Shown here: positions 7,752 through 16,942 of the stretch, piece after piece | Layout: the number at the start of each line of letters is the position of its first letter | Numbering within the stretch: position 1 is the stretch's first letter | Source: Duganella zoogloeoides | GTDB taxonomy: Bacteria; Pseudomonadota; Gammaproteobacteria; Burkholderiales; Burkholderiaceae_D | Reading direction: 5' to 3' | DNA length: 64,000 nucleotides | NCBI RefSeq assembly: GCF_034479515.1 | Contig: NZ_CP140152.1 | Coordinates: 3,348,001 to 3,412,000, forward strand | Made by a program: the position numbers and the translations under genes | Notes under the pieces: model-generated | Database searches by the model: none | What the model saw: the letters and a program-made list of their open reading frames with translations, nothing else | Told to the model about the DNA's origin: nothing

Positions 7752-8384
7752 TTAGTCAAGCAGATTGTTTTTCATGGCGTAATAGGTCAAGTCGCTATTG
7801 GACTGCATGCCCATTTTTTCCATGATGCGGGTACGGTAAGTACTCACGGTTTTGATACTGAGCGACAGTGCCACACCGATATCGGACACGGTGGCGCCAC
7901 GCGCCAGGCGCAGAAATACCTGGAACTCGCGGTCCGACAACTCAGTGTGCAGCGCCGTGTTGGGGTCGCGGTCGAAGCTTTGCGCCAGCAGTTCGCCGAC
8001 GGTGGAGCTGACATAACGACGGCCCTGGTACACGGTGCGCACGGCGGTCATCAGTTCGTCCGCTTCGCATTCCTTGTTCAGGTAGCCGTTAGCGCCCATC
8101 TTGAACAGGTTGAGTGCGTACTGCTGCGCCGGGTAGCCGGACAGGATCAGCACCGGAAGGTCGGGCTGGCCTTGTCGGATGGTGCGCAGGGTATCGATGC
8201 CGCTTTGATCCGGCATGGCGATATCGAGCAACAGCACATCGCAGATTTCGCGGCGTGCAATGTCGAGCGCTTCACGCCCGGTACCGGCTTCCGCCACCAC
8301 GTCGAAATCGTCCGAAGACGAAAAAATCTGTTTGAAACCTGCTCTTACTATTTGATGGTCGTCACAAATGGCAACGCGTATCAT
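7752..8384 (-). CDS. NarL/FixJ-family response regulator
   Basis: 210 residues. The receiver domain (about 1-120) carries the CDD acidic pair, Asp54 in VLLLDIAMPDQSG, the Ser of LILSGYP and Lys of YLNKE. A LuxR-type helix-turn-helix fills the C-terminus (LSDREFQVFLRLARGATVSD...SIKTVSTYRTRIMEKMG). The start at 8384 has GAGAGGAAA directly upstream; the longer frame to 8495 lacks such a site. It is very likely the partner of the CHASE3 kinase encoded 150 bases downstream. The regulated genes are not known; the inverted repeat before the kinase gene is one candidate target. Confidence 0.88.
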   Translation of the reverse strand: MIRVAICDDHQIVRAGFKQIFSSSDDFDVVAEAGTGREALDIARREICDVLLLDIAMPDQSGIDTLRTIRQGQPDLPVLILSGYPAQQYALNLFKMGANGYLNKECEADELMTAVRTVYQGRRYVSSTVGELLAQSFDRDPNTALHTELSDREFQVFLRLARGATVSDIGVALSLSIKTVSTYRTRIMEKMGMQSNSDLTYYAMKNNLLD

Positions 8385-8541
8385 TGTTTCCTCTCGTCGT
8401 GTCCGGCATACGCGCTCTGGGCGCGGGCCGGACTTCACGCCACCGTATTTCAGCAGTCGCTGACTTATTAAATAATATTGAAAGTATATCAGCAATCACA
8501 CTTTTGACGCATCGTTCGCCAGCGGTGTGCACCACGAGGTG

Positions 8542-8964
8542 TTATTGCCCTTGCCTGAGCAGACCGAGAATATCGAGCAGTTCGCTACGTATCAACTCGC
8601 GGTCCAGCGGAGCAGGAACGTCCACCGGGGCAATGTCGTTGACAGACGCTTGCGCATCATACTCTTCCTGGATGCCGCCGTAGGCACGGCTGTCGAGTTT
8701 ATTGCGTGCACCGCTGATCGTGAACCCTTGTTCATACAGCAGTTCCCGGATACGGCGTATCAGCAACACTTCGTGGTGTTGATAATAGCGGCGGTTGCCG
8801 CGCCGCTTGACGGGCTTGAGCTGGGTGAACTCCTGCTCCCAATAACGCAACACATGCGGTTTGACGCCGCACAGCTCGCTCACTTCGCCGATGGTGAAGT
8901 AGCGTTTGGCGGGGATCGGTGGCAAAGCCACCAGCTCGGACTTGGCGGGACGATCGTTTATCAA
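8542..8964 (-). CDS. MerR-family transcriptional regulator
   Basis: 140 residues with an N-terminal MerR helix-turn-helix (KRYFTIGEVSELCGVKPHVLRYWEQEF, about residues 20-46) and wing (RRGNRRYYQHHEVLLIRRIRELLYEQGFTI). The C-terminal part is short and has no cysteine signature of a metal-sensing MerR. This MerR gene directly after ihfA is a conserved arrangement in Gamma- and Betaproteobacteria. Its ligand and targets are not established as far as I know. The gap to ihfA is 13 bases, so they are probably cotranscribed. Confidence 0.85.
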   Translation of the reverse strand: MINDRPAKSELVALPPIPAKRYFTIGEVSELCGVKPHVLRYWEQEFTQLKPVKRRGNRRYYQHHEVLLIRRIRELLYEQGFTISGARNKLDSRAYGGIQEEYDAQASVNDIAPVDVPAPLDRELIRSELLDILGLLRQGQ

Positions 8965-8977
8965 GAATCAGCTCCGG

Positions 8978-9325
8978 TCAGGCGGCGCGCGCCATCGGAT
9001 TACTCTCTTCGACCATGCCCTTGAGTTTTTGGCTGGCATGGAAGGTCACGACGCGCCGCGCCGTGATGGGAATTTCTTCCCCGGTCTTGGGGTTGCGGCC
9101 AGGACGCTGCGGCTTGTCGCGCAACTGGAAGTTGCCGAAGCCGGACAGCTTGACCGCTTCGCCGCGCTCGAGCGCGTTGCGGATTTCATCAAAGAAGGTT
9201 TCCACCATGTCTTTGGCCTCGCGCTTGTTCAGGCCCACTTGTTCGAACAGCAGTTCGGCAAGCTCCGCCTTGGTCAGCGTGGGCAAATCTTTTTCTGCAT
9301 CCTGGCGTACCTTGGCCACTTGCAT
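8978..9325 (-). CDS. ihfA: Integration host factor subunit alpha
   Basis: The HU/IHF fold is complete: [33 protein letters not shown], the [26 protein letters not shown] beta arm and the C-terminal [19 protein letters not shown] bends DNA and acts with IhfB in transcription, recombination and replication. Position after pheT is the standard one. The family core starts around TLTKAEL, so this protein has about 17 extra N-terminal residues. ATG at 9325 is chosen, but its ribosome site is poor. A TTG at 9349 also stays in frame, so the true start is unsettled. Confidence 0.93.
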   Translation of the reverse strand: MQVAKVRQDAEKDLPTLTKAELAELLFEQVGLNKREAKDMVETFFDEIRNALERGEAVKLSGFGNFQLRDKPQRPGRNPKTGEEIPITARRVVTFHASQKLKGMVEESNPMARAA

Positions 9326-9418
9326 GGCCCGGTGCAAATCGGCAGCCAATGCTGACTGGAGTACGGCGGAATCAACGTCGTGATTATTAATTTTCCTGCC
9401 CTGCCTTTAAAAACGCAT

Positions 9419-9442
9419 GAGCCCGGCCAAATGGCCGGACTC
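9419..9442 (-). terminator. Hairpin downstream of pheT
   Basis: Ten-base-pair arms (GAGTCCGGCC / GGCCGGGCTC on the minus strand, one G-T pair) around ATTT. A run of five T follows only after a 5-base gap, so it is a suboptimal intrinsic terminator, perhaps a partial stop between pheT and ihfA. Confidence 0.45.
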
Positions 9443-9516
9443 CCGGATGATAAAAAGAAACGTTTGTGCTGGCTCAGCTACAGCTTAGCCAAGCTTTTTG
9501 CCAGCCCGCTATGCTA

Positions 9517-11943
9517 TCACGCCCGCAGGCGCGCACCATGTTTCTGCTGTGCGGCACTCGCCGCTGCGGTCATGATGGCCTCGACCACATCGTCCTGCAG
9601 AGTGTTTTGAGTATCTTGTAAGCTAAACCGGAAAGCAAGCGATTTCTCATCCGCCTCCAGGCCCTTGCCGCGATATTCATCAAACAAAACAATGGCTTGC
9701 ACCAACTTGGCTTGCGGACTTGCTTGCACTGCGGCATGGAAAGCATCGAGCACATCCTGCGCCGCCACGCCCTGCTTGACCACCACAGCCAGGTCGCGCG
9801 TGGCGCCCGGGAACTTGGAGATCTCGACGTATTCTGGCACAGTGCGTTGCTGCAAAGCAACCGCATCGACTTCGAACACGACCGGTGCATTCGGCAGCTC
9901 GTACTTTTGCATCCAGCGCGGGTGCAGTTCGCCGATGAGCCCGATCACCGCGCCGTTCAGCAGCACGTTGGCCGAGCGGCCCGGGTGCAGCGCCGGGTGT
10001 TCCGCTTTTTCGAAGCGCAGCGTTTGCGGCGCAAACAGGTGCTCGAGGTCGGCTTTCAGGTCGAAGAAATCGACCGCGCGGCTGTCCTGGCCCCACTGCT
10101 CGTCGGCCACGCTGCCATACGCTAACGCAGCCACGCGCTTGGGCTGCCGGTAGCCAGCGACCGCCAGCGGGCCGTCGGCCACGCTGTCGTCGCGCTGGTA
10201 GATGGCGCCTACTTCGAACACGCGCACGCGGTTGGTTTTGCGGTTGAGGTTGTAACGGACGTTGGCCACCAGGCTGCCGACCAGGGTCGAGCGCATCACG
10301 CTCATCTGGCTGGCGATCGGGTTTTGCAGCTTGATCGGATTGGCGTTGCCACCGAAGTCCTGTTCCCACGCCGCTTCCACAAAGCTCATGTTGACCACTT
10401 CCTGGAAGCCCAGGTCGGCCAGCTGGTGGCGCACGGCAAACAGCGAACGGGTATTTTCCGGCGCGATCACCATGGTGTTGGCAGCGATGGGCGCCACGGC
10501 CGGAATGTTCTCGAAGCCGTACACGCGCGCCACTTCCTCGATCAGGTCTTCCTCGATCTCGATGTCGAAACGGTAGCTTGGTGCGGTCACCGAAAACACG
10601 CCGTCCGCCAGCGTGAACGGCAGCGCCAGGCGGGTGAAGATGTCGGCAATGACTTGATCGTCGAGCGGCACGCCGATGACTTTTTGCGCGCGCGCGGTAC
10701 GCAGTTGCACCGGAGTGCGCTGCGGCAGGTTGACGACCTGGTCATCGACCGGACCCACTTGTGTGGCGGCGGTGCCGCAGATCCCCACCAGCAGCGCGGT
10801 GATGCGCTCGATGTGTTCGACCACGGTGGCGTAATCGACGCCGCGCTCGAAGCGGTGCGCCGCGTCGGTGGAGAAGTTGAACTTGCGGGCACGCCCCTGG
10901 ATGGCGCTTGGCCACCAGAACGCCGCTTCGAGGTAGATCGATTCGGTCTCGAGCGACACAGCGGTGGCATCGCCACCCATGATGCCGGCCAGAGATTCGA
11001 TTTCCTGTTCGTCGGCGATCACGCCCACCCATTCGTTGAGGGTGACGGTGTTGCCATTCAACAGCTTGAGGGATTCGCCCTCTTTCGCCCAGCGCACGTC
11101 CAGGCTGCCGTGGATCTTGGCCAGGTCGAACACGTGGCTCGGACGACCGAGTTCCAGCATCACGTAATTGGAGATGTCGACCAGTGCCGACACCGAACGC
11201 TGGCCGCTGCGCTCAAGGCGCTGCTTCATCCAGTCCGGCGTGGCGGCTTTGGCGTTGAGGTTGCGGATGACGCGGCCGGCGAAACGGCCGCACAGGTCCG
11301 GCGCCGACACTTTTACCGGCAGCACTTCGTCGCTGTTGACGGCCACCGCAGCGAACGTCGGCGCATTGAGCGCCGTACCGGTCAGCGCCGACACTTCGCG
11401 CGCCACGCCCAGCACCGACAGGCAGTCCGCCTTGTTCGGCGTGAGCTTGATGGTGAACTTGAGGTCGTTGAGCGCGTAGTAGTCGCGGAAGTCCTGGCCG
11501 ACCGGCGCATCGTCCGGCAGTTCCAGCAGGCCACTGCCCTCTTCCGACAATTTCAGTTCCTTCGCCGAGCACAACATGCCTTGCGACTCGACGCCGCGCA
11601 GTTGCCCCACCTTGATTTCAAACGGCTTGCCATCGGCGCCGGGCGGCAGCACAGCGCCGGCCTTGGCGCACACCACGTGCAGGCCGGGGCGCACATTCGG
11701 TGCGCCGCAGACGATGGTCAGCAAGGTGCCGGTGCCAACGTCCACCTGGCAGACGTTGAGGCGGTCGGCGTTCGGGTGCTTGGCCATGTCGCGCACCAGG
11801 CCGACAACCACGTTGGAGAACGGTGGCGCGACCGGTTCGACCTCTTCCACTTCCAGGCCGGACATCGTCAGCAGGTGGGCCAGTTCGTCCGAAGTCATCT
11901 TCGGATCGACCATGGTGCGGAGCCAGTTTTCGGAGAATTGCAT
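9517..11943 (-). CDS. pheT: Phenylalanyl-tRNA synthetase beta subunit
   Basis: 808 residues, the full bacterial length. The N-terminal region shows the EMAP/tRNA-binding domain (about 40-150; [26 protein letters not shown]), then B3/B4 editing and B5 domains. The C-terminal anticodon-binding fold (FDX-ACB) is represented by [26 protein letters not shown] and ends in [15 protein letters not shown]. It forms the alpha2-beta2 enzyme with PheS and charges tRNA-Phe; the B3/B4 domain removes mischarged Tyr. It starts 68 bases after pheS in one operon. Confidence 0.97.
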   Translation of the reverse strand: MQFSENWLRTMVDPKMTSDELAHLLTMSGLEVEEVEPVAPPFSNVVVGLVRDMAKHPNADRLNVCQVDVGTGTLLTIVCGAPNVRPGLHVVCAKAGAVLPPGADGKPFEIKVGQLRGVESQGMLCSAKELKLSEEGSGLLELPDDAPVGQDFRDYYALNDLKFTIKLTPNKADCLSVLGVAREVSALTGTALNAPTFAAVAVNSDEVLPVKVSAPDLCGRFAGRVIRNLNAKAATPDWMKQRLERSGQRSVSALVDISNYVMLELGRPSHVFDLAKIHGSLDVRWAKEGESLKLLNGNTVTLNEWVGVIADEQEIESLAGIMGGDATAVSLETESIYLEAAFWWPSAIQGRARKFNFSTDAAHRFERGVDYATVVEHIERITALLVGICGTAATQVGPVDDQVVNLPQRTPVQLRTARAQKVIGVPLDDQVIADIFTRLALPFTLADGVFSVTAPSYRFDIEIEEDLIEEVARVYGFENIPAVAPIAANTMVIAPENTRSLFAVRHQLADLGFQEVVNMSFVEAAWEQDFGGNANPIKLQNPIASQMSVMRSTLVGSLVANVRYNLNRKTNRVRVFEVGAIYQRDDSVADGPLAVAGYRQPKRVAALAYGSVADEQWGQDSRAVDFFDLKADLEHLFAPQTLRFEKAEHPALHPGRSANVLLNGAVIGLIGELHPRWMQKYELPNAPVVFEVDAVALQQRTVPEYVEISKFPGATRDLAVVVKQGVAAQDVLDAFHAAVQASPQAKLVQAIVLFDEYRGKGLEADEKSLAFRFSLQDTQNTLQDDVVEAIMTAAASAAQQKHGARLRA

Positions 11944-12011
11944 AATCTAGCTTTCTAAGAATTGTTCCACGGGAGCGCCAGCACGGGCGGCGCTCGACCG
12001 TCGCTGAGGTG

Positions 12012-13031
12012 TTAGTTGAACTGCTTGAGGAAGCGCAGATCGCCTTCGTAGAACAGCCGCAGGTCGTTCACGCCGTAACGCAACATGGTCAGGCGCTCGA
12101 GGCCGGAGCCGAACGCGAAACCGATGTATTTTTCCGGGTCGAGGCCGAAATTGCGCACCACGCTCGGATGAACCTGGCCGGAGCCGGAAATCTCGAGCCA
12201 GCGGCCCTTGAGCGGACCCGAGCCGAACGCGATGTCGATCTCTGCCGACGGTTCGGTAAACGGGAAATACGACGGACGGAAGCGCACTTGCAGGTCGTCG
12301 GTCTCGAAGAAGGCCTTGACGAAGTTGAGGTACACGCCCTTCAAGTCGGCAAAGCTGATGTTCTCGGCGATCCACAGGCCTTCAACCTGGTGGAACATCG
12401 GCGAGTGGGTGGCGTCGCTGTCGACGCGGTAGGTGCGGCCCGGGGCGATCACCTTGATCGGCGGCGTGTGGCTGCGCGCGTAGCGCACCTGCATCGGGCT
12501 GGTGTGGGTGCGCAGCAGCAGCGGCTTGCCTTCGCTGTCGTTGCCGTCGATATAGAAGGTGTCTTGCATCGAACGGGCCGGGTGATTTTCCGGGCTGTTC
12601 AGGGCAGTAAAATTGGTCCAGTCGTTTTCGATTTCGGGGCCGTCCGCCACGTCGAAACCGATCGAGCGGAAGATCTCTTCCACCCGTTCCCAGGTACGCA
12701 TCACCGGGTGCAGTCCACCGCCGGCGCGTCCGCGGCCTGGCAGGGAGACGTCGATCGCCTCGGCGTTCAAACGGGCTTGCAGCTGGGCGTCGGCCAGCGC
12801 GTCGCGCCGGGCCGTCAGTGCCGCTTCGATCTGCTGCTTGGCAGCGTTGATCAGGGCGCCTTGCGCCTTGCGTGCTTCCGGGTCGAGCTTGCCCAGGCCC
12901 TTCATCAATTCGGTGATCTGGCCGGTCTTGCCCAGGTATTTGGCTTTGGCATTTTCCAGTGCGGCGGCGTCGTCTTGCGCAACCGTGAAATCCTGCACTG
13001 CTGAGGCAACGAGTTGTTCCAGGGAGTACAT
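12012..13031 (-). CDS. pheS: Phenylalanyl-tRNA synthetase alpha subunit
   Basis: 339 residues. The N-terminal helical arm is followed by the class II catalytic core with motif 2 ([20 protein letters not shown]), [26 protein letters not shown] and motif 3 ([16 protein letters not shown]). The start is ATG 13031, preceded by GAGGATAAG; a longer frame would begin with a TTG inside the terminator hairpin. With PheT it makes Phe-tRNA. A strong hairpin with T-run lies directly before the gene, so pheST expression probably depends on read-through of that signal or a promoter close to it. Confidence 0.97.
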   Translation of the reverse strand: MYSLEQLVASAVQDFTVAQDDAAALENAKAKYLGKTGQITELMKGLGKLDPEARKAQGALINAAKQQIEAALTARRDALADAQLQARLNAEAIDVSLPGRGRAGGGLHPVMRTWERVEEIFRSIGFDVADGPEIENDWTNFTALNSPENHPARSMQDTFYIDGNDSEGKPLLLRTHTSPMQVRYARSHTPPIKVIAPGRTYRVDSDATHSPMFHQVEGLWIAENISFADLKGVYLNFVKAFFETDDLQVRFRPSYFPFTEPSAEIDIAFGSGPLKGRWLEISGSGQVHPSVVRNFGLDPEKYIGFAFGSGLERLTMLRYGVNDLRLFYEGDLRFLKQFN

Positions 13032-13050
13032 GCGTTTCTTATCCTCAATC

Positions 13051-13084
13051 AAAAACGGGGCACAGGTTCACACCTTTGCCCCGT
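13051..13084 (-). terminator. Intrinsic terminator/attenuator between rplT and pheS
   Basis: On the minus strand ACGGGGCA (13084-13077) pairs with TGCCCCGT (13062-13055), with a smaller AGGT/ACCT pairing in the loop, followed by five T. A second GGGGCA copy just upstream could pair with the same 3' arm. The position matches the pheST attenuator of enteric bacteria, but no Phe-rich leader peptide is present. Confidence 0.7.
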
Positions 13085-13126
13085 CCTTTACGCTGCCCCG
13101 CGAAGGGCCGCATCATCAATCAATGC

Positions 13127-13486
13127 TTACGCAGCGATTTGTGCTTTGACTACGTTGACAATCGCAGCGAATGCTGGCTTGTCCATCACTGCCATATCGG
13201 CCAGGACTTTACGGTCCAGTTCGATTGCAGCTTTCTTCAGACCGTTCATGAATACGCTGTACGTCACGCCATGCTCACGGGAAGCGGCGTTGATACGGGC
13301 GATCCACAGGCGGCGGAAGACGCGCTTCTTGTTACGACGGTCGCGGTAGGCGTACTGGCCAGCGCGCATGACTGCTTGCTTGGCAACACGGTAAACCTTG
13401 CTACGACGACCACGGTAACCCTTGGCCAGGTTTAAGACTTTTTTATGACGGGCACGAGCTGTAACCCCACGTTTTACTCTAGGCAT
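13127..13486 (-). CDS. rplT: 50S ribosomal protein L20
   Basis: 119 residues, usual length. It begins [28 protein letters not shown], the basic N-terminal tail that threads into 23S rRNA, and ends in the globular domain ([24 protein letters not shown]). L20 is an early 50S assembly protein and in several bacteria represses its own rpmI-rplT operon by binding the leader. It follows rpmI by 26 bases. Confidence 0.98.
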   Translation of the reverse strand: MPRVKRGVTARARHKKVLNLAKGYRGRRSKVYRVAKQAVMRAGQYAYRDRRNKKRVFRRLWIARINAASREHGVTYSVFMNGLKKAAIELDRKVLADMAVMDKPAFAAIVNVVKAQIAA

Positions 13487-13512
13487 AGTAACTCCTTAAA
13501 TTGAGTGTGAGA

Positions 13513-13710
13513 TTAAGCCGATGGCATCATGCGCAGAACCGATTTCACGTCTGCCGCATCGACATTGGTGATACCGCGCAGCTGGCGCTTGGATTTGGTG
13601 GTTTTCTTGGTCAGAATGTGACGCTTGAAAGCGTGGCCACTCTTAACGGTACCACCTGGGCGTACGCGAAAACGCTTTTTCGCGGAGCTCTTGGTTTTCA
13701 TTTTTGGCAT
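13513..13710 (-). CDS. rpmI: 50S ribosomal protein L35
   Basis: 65 residues, [36 protein letters not shown]..., the full-length family sequence. It binds 23S rRNA in the large subunit. It begins about 175 bases after the infC terminator, preceded by its own probable promoter and a structured leader, so rpmI-rplT can be expressed apart from infC. Confidence 0.97.
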   Translation of the reverse strand: MPKMKTKSSAKKRFRVRPGGTVKSGHAFKRHILTKKTTKSKRQLRGITNVDAADVKSVLRMMPSA

Positions 13711-13872
13711 AGATATTCTGTCGTTTTACGGACAGCTCCATATCGAAACAGGATTACAGGTGGTAACTACGTTACGCTTAGATGCCTGCTCTCACTTGTT
13801 TGTGCAGCGGATGCGAGTCCACTACATTTACTACAGCCGGCGATTATAGCCGACTTTCATTCAAGATGCAGC
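13711..13872 (-). promoter_or_regulatory. rpmI-rplT leader with TATAAT element and two small hairpins
   Basis: A perfect TATAAT (minus strand, 13848-13843) lies just after the infC terminator; no good -35 box is seen. The resulting leader of about 125 bases holds hairpins GTAAC/GTTAC and CTGTC/GACAG, the latter just before the rpmI ATG. In other bacteria such leaders are bound by L20. Binding here is inference only. Confidence 0.4.
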
Positions 13873-13874
13873 AA

Positions 13875-13901
13875 ATAAAAAAGGCGTCCGCGCTGGACGC
13901 C
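13875..13901 (-). terminator. Intrinsic terminator after infC
   Basis: Minus-strand arms GGCGTCC and GGACGCC (13901-13895 / 13889-13883) around a 5-base loop are followed by TTTTTTATTT. It lies between infC and rpmI and should end or attenuate the thrS-infC transcript. Confidence 0.75.
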
Positions 13902-13927
13902 CTTCTTTGCCACATTGTCACGGCAGC

Positions 13928-14449
13928 TTACTTCTTTTTCTTAGGAGCAAGGACCATGATCATCTGGCGGCCTTCCATTTTCGGGAACTGCTCGACCTGG
14001 CCATGTGGCTCGAGGTCGGCTTTCAGGCGTTCCAGCATACGGAAGCCAATATCCTGGTGCGCCATTTCACGGCCGCGGAAACGCAGCGTGATCTTGGTCT
14101 TATCGCCTTCTTCGAGGAACTTGATAAGGTTGCGCAGCTTGATATTGTAGTCGCCATCATCGGTACCCGGACGGAATTTGACTTCCTTCACGGAGATGAT
14201 TTTCTGCTTCAATTTCGCCTCGTGAGCTTTTTTCTGCTCCGAGTACTTGAATTTGCCGTAGTCCATCAAACGGCAAACCGGCGGGACCGCCGTAGGGGCG
14301 ATCTCGACCAGGTCGACGTTTGCCTCTTCCGCCAGGCGGAAGGCTTCGGCCAAAGTCACGATACCGAGTGCTTCGTTATCGACCCCGCTCAAACGCATTT
14401 CGGGGGCAGTGATTTCGCCATTGATGCGATGCGACTTGTCAGTAGCTAT
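13928..14449 (-). CDS. infC: Translation initiation factor IF-3, non-canonical AUA start
   Basis: 173 residues counted from an ATA codon at 14449. The first in-frame ATG (14398) would remove the conserved N-terminal stretch [21 protein letters not shown] sits 6 bases before the ATA, exactly where a ribosome site is expected. Both IF3 domains are complete (N-domain to [17 protein letters not shown]-domain [43 protein letters not shown]). IF3 proofreads start codons, and rare starts (AUU in E. coli) let it repress its own translation; an AUA start fits the same logic. It follows thrS by about 38 bases. Confidence 0.95.
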   Translation of the reverse strand: MATDKSHRINGEITAPEMRLSGVDNEALGIVTLAEAFRLAEEANVDLVEIAPTAVPPVCRLMDYGKFKYSEQKKAHEAKLKQKIISVKEVKFRPGTDDGDYNIKLRNLIKFLEEGDKTKITLRFRGREMAHQDIGFRMLERLKADLEPHGQVEQFPKMEGRQMIMVLAPKKKK

Positions 14450-14487
14450 GGTGATTCCTTTTAAAATTTGATAACTGGCGCGTGCGA

Positions 14488-16395
14488 TCAGGCTTTGTTG
14501 GCGATGTCTTGCGACAGACGCTCGATCAGGGCATCGATGGACATGACGCCCAAATCGACATTACCCCGGGCCCGCACGGCCACAGTGTTGGCATCCCGCT
14601 CCTTGTCGCCCACCACGAGGATGTACGGCAGTTTTTGGACGGAATGTTCACGTATTTTATAGTTTATTTTCTCATTACGCAAATCGGTCTGCACGCGGAA
14701 CCCGCTGCGGCGCAGCTTTTCAGCCACTTGTTGCACATATTCGGCCTGCGCATCCGAGATATTCAGGACCGATACCTGCACCGGCGCCAGCCATGCCGGC
14801 AGCGCACCCGCATAGTTTTCGATCAGGATGCCGATGAAACGCTCCATCGAACCGACGATCGCCCGGTGCAGCATGACCGGCACCTGGCGCGTGTTATCCG
14901 CCGCCACATATTCGGCGCCCAAACGCTCCGGCATGAAGAAGTCGACCTGCATGGTGCCCACTTGCCATGGACGGCCGAGCGAATCCTTCAGGTGGTACTC
15001 GATCTTCGGACCGTAGAACGCGCCCTCGCCCGGCAATTCGGTCCAGGTCACGCCGCAGGCGCGCAGACCCGAGCGCAGCGCTTCTTCGGCCTCGTCCCAC
15101 ACTTCGTCGGTGCCGATGCGGTTGTCCGGGCGCAGCGCCAGTTTCACTTCGATATTATGGAAATGGAAATCGGCATACACCTCCATCGCCTGGGTGTGGA
15201 ACGACACCACTTCCGGCTCGATCTGCTCGTGGGTGCAGAAAATATGGCCGTCATCCTGCGTAAAGCCGCGCACGCGCATGATGCCGTGCAGCGCGCCCGA
15301 CGGCTCGTTGCGGTGGCATTGGCCGAACTCGCCGTAGCGCAGCGGCAGGTCGCGGTACGAACGCATATTACTGTTGAAAATCTGCACGTGGCCCGGGCAG
15401 TTCATCGGCTTCAGTGCATACGAGCGGTTTTCCGACTCGGTGACAAACATGTTTTCGCGGTAGTTGTCCCAGTGGCCGGTCTTGCCCCACAGGCTGGCGT
15501 CGAGAATCTGCGGTGCCTTGACCTCTTGATAACCATTGACCTGGTACTTGTGGCGCATGTATTGCTCCACTTGCTGCCAGATGGTCCAGCCTTTCGGATG
15601 CCAGAACACCAGGCCCGGCGCCTCATCCTGGAAATGGAAGAAGTCGAGCTGCTTGCCCAGCTTGCGGTGGTCGCGTTTTTCCGCCTCTTCCAGCTGGAAC
15701 AGGTATTGTTCCTGGTCTTCCTTCTTGGCCCAGGCCGTGCCGTACACGCGCTGCAGCATTTCGTTCTTGCTGTCGCCGCGCCAGTAGGCACCGGCCAGCT
15801 TCATCAGCTTGAACACTTTCAGTTTGCCGGTCGATGGCACATGCGGGCCACGGCACAGGTCGGTGAAGCCGCCTTCGCTGTACAGCGAAACGTCCTGGTC
15901 GGCCGGAATCGAGGCGATGATTTCCGCCTTGTACGCTTCGCCGATCGACTTGAAATAGGCTACGGCCTCGTCGCGCGGCAATACCTTGCGCGTGACCGGC
16001 TCGTCCTTCTTGGCCAGTTCCGTCATTTTCTTTTCGATCGCCACCAGGTCGTCGGGCGTGAACGGACGCTTGTACGAGAAGTCGTAGTAGAAGCCGTTGT
16101 CGATCACCGGGCCGATGGTCACTTGCGCATCGGGGAACAGCTCCTTGACAGCGTAGGCCAGCAAGTGGGCGGTCGAGTGACGGATCACGTCCAGACCCTC
16201 GGGGTCCTTGTCGGTGATGATGGCCAGGTCGACGTTTTTCTCGATCAAGTGGGAAGTATCCACGACTTTACCGTCGACCTTGCCGGCCAGCGCGGCTTTG
16301 CCGAGGCTGGTGGCAATGCTGGACGCTACTTGGGCTACGGTGACGGGACCCTCGAACTCGCGGGCGGAGCCATCTGGAAGGCGGACTGAAATCAT
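14488..16395 (-). CDS. thrS: Threonyl-tRNA synthetase
   Basis: 635 residues, full length: N-terminal TGS domain ([24 protein letters not shown]), editing domain with the [16 protein letters not shown] and later zinc-type histidines, class II catalytic core ([38 protein letters not shown], motif 2 [13 protein letters not shown]) and the C-terminal anticodon-binding domain. GGGAGAA precedes the ATG. Upstream lie two tRNA-Val genes, an 11-codon leader frame rich in Thr codons and a T-tailed hairpin, which together look like an attenuator responding to charged tRNA-Thr. It leads the thrS-infC transcript. Confidence 0.98.
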   Translation of the reverse strand: MISVRLPDGSAREFEGPVTVAQVASSIATSLGKAALAGKVDGKVVDTSHLIEKNVDLAIITDKDPEGLDVIRHSTAHLLAYAVKELFPDAQVTIGPVIDNGFYYDFSYKRPFTPDDLVAIEKKMTELAKKDEPVTRKVLPRDEAVAYFKSIGEAYKAEIIASIPADQDVSLYSEGGFTDLCRGPHVPSTGKLKVFKLMKLAGAYWRGDSKNEMLQRVYGTAWAKKEDQEQYLFQLEEAEKRDHRKLGKQLDFFHFQDEAPGLVFWHPKGWTIWQQVEQYMRHKYQVNGYQEVKAPQILDASLWGKTGHWDNYRENMFVTESENRSYALKPMNCPGHVQIFNSNMRSYRDLPLRYGEFGQCHRNEPSGALHGIMRVRGFTQDDGHIFCTHEQIEPEVVSFHTQAMEVYADFHFHNIEVKLALRPDNRIGTDEVWDEAEEALRSGLRACGVTWTELPGEGAFYGPKIEYHLKDSLGRPWQVGTMQVDFFMPERLGAEYVAADNTRQVPVMLHRAIVGSMERFIGILIENYAGALPAWLAPVQVSVLNISDAQAEYVQQVAEKLRRSGFRVQTDLRNEKINYKIREHSVQKLPYILVVGDKERDANTVAVRARGNVDLGVMSIDALIERLSQDIANKA

Positions 16396-16442
16396 GAATT
16401 TCTCCCTGTGGGCGCATGGCGCGCCTGTTGGTACATTGAATT

Positions 16443-16483
16443 AAAAAACGCGGACGAAAAAAAACGCGGACTAGCCGCGTTTT
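16443..16483 (-). terminator. Intrinsic terminator upstream of thrS, probable attenuator
   Basis: Minus-strand arms AAAACGCGG (16483-16475) and CCGCGTTTT (16469-16461) enclose CTAGT and run into a T tract. The 3' arm with its T run is duplicated: the 13-bp word AAAAAACGCGGAC on the plus strand occurs at 16443-16455 and 16459-16471. It ends the tRNA transcript unless antitermination occurs. T-richness on the plus-strand side makes it potentially bidirectional. Confidence 0.8.
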
Positions 16484-16522
16484 CTCTTTTTTTTGAGCAA
16501 AAAGGTTCCCGTTCGACTAGCG

Positions 16523-16558
16523 TCACTCCCAAAGCTTGGTAGTAGTTCGCGGTGTCAT
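16523..16558 (-). CDS. Putative thrS leader peptide MTPRTTTKLWE
   Basis: An 11-residue open frame, ATG ... TGA, with four Thr codons, three of them consecutive (ACT ACT ACC at codons 5-7). A GAAAGG stretch lies upstream of the ATG at slightly long spacing. It sits 40 bases before the terminator hairpin that precedes thrS. RNA segment CGAACUA (codons 4-6) can pair, with one bulge, with UAGUCG (16519-16514). The larger GCUAGUCG (16521-16514) can instead pair with CGGCUAGU (16477-16470), the 5' side of the terminator. This gives the 1:2, 2:3, 3:4 arrangement of classical attenuators. Translation is not proven. Confidence 0.6.
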   Translation of the reverse strand: MTPRTTTKLWE

Positions 16559-16592
16559 AACCGGGATGCCTTTCTCGCTCTTACATGAATTC

Positions 16593-16669
16593 TGGTGGGC
16601 GGTGAGGAATTCGAATCCCCGACCCCTTGGATGTCGACCAAGTATTCTAACCAGCTGAACTAACCGCCC
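16593..16669 (-). tRNA. tRNA-Val (anticodon GAC), copy closer to thrS
   Basis: 77 bases including encoded CCA. Acceptor arms GGGCGGT/ACCGCCC, D arm GTTC/GAAT, anticodon arm CTTGG/CCAAG with loop UCGACAU, T arm with loop UUCGAAU, discriminator A. Anticodon GAC reads GUC/GUU codons. Position 33 is C rather than the near-universal U, and the last T-stem pair is A53-U61 rather than G53-C61. The body resembles tRNA-Asp. The second copy is identical. Confidence 0.9.
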
Positions 16670-16726
16670 TTTTGTACTGCATTTTACTGCGCTTTTTACT
16701 ACTCTTTACTGCGATACTGCGAATTC

Positions 16727-16803
16727 TGGTGGGCGGTGAGGAATTCGAATCCCCGACCCCTTGGATGTCGACCAAGTATTCTAACCAGCTGAACTAACCG
16801 CCC
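16727..16803 (-). tRNA. tRNA-Val (anticodon GAC), promoter-proximal copy
   Basis: Same 77-base sequence as the neighbouring copy, including encoded CCA, C33 and A53-U61. The two are separated by 57 bases made of repeated TACTGC-like words. Its 5' end is about 4 bases after the predicted transcription start, so processing by RNase P would remove only a very short leader. Confidence 0.9.
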
Positions 16804-16813
16804 GAAGACCAGC

Positions 16814-16842
16814 ATTATAGAGAGCGAAAAGCAGAATGACAA
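16814..16842 (-). promoter_or_regulatory. Strong sigma-70 promoter for the tRNA-Val pair and thrS
   Basis: On the minus strand TTGTCA (16842-16837) and TATAAT (16819-16814) are separated by exactly 17 bases. The predicted start is close to 16807, just before the first tRNA. I see no other good promoter before thrS, so the tRNA-leader-thrS region is probably one transcript. Confidence 0.85.
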
Positions 16843-16942
16843 GGGGCTTCATAGGAAAGATTTACGAATAGCACTATGACGATAGCGCGCAGCATCTGCG
16901 CTTCCATTAAACTGTGTGTGTCCATTCATCCACAACCATCCC

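Noticed and set aside
13053..13126. Possible pheM-like leader peptide before pheS
   Set aside because: The open frame (MMRPFAGQRKG...) contains only isolated Phe codons, not a run, and overlaps the terminator itself; it does not fit an attenuation leader.
16593..16803. tRNA-Val pair as a prophage or island attachment site
   Set aside because: No integrase gene and no tRNA-end direct repeat marking an island is present; the flanking genes are ordinary core genes.
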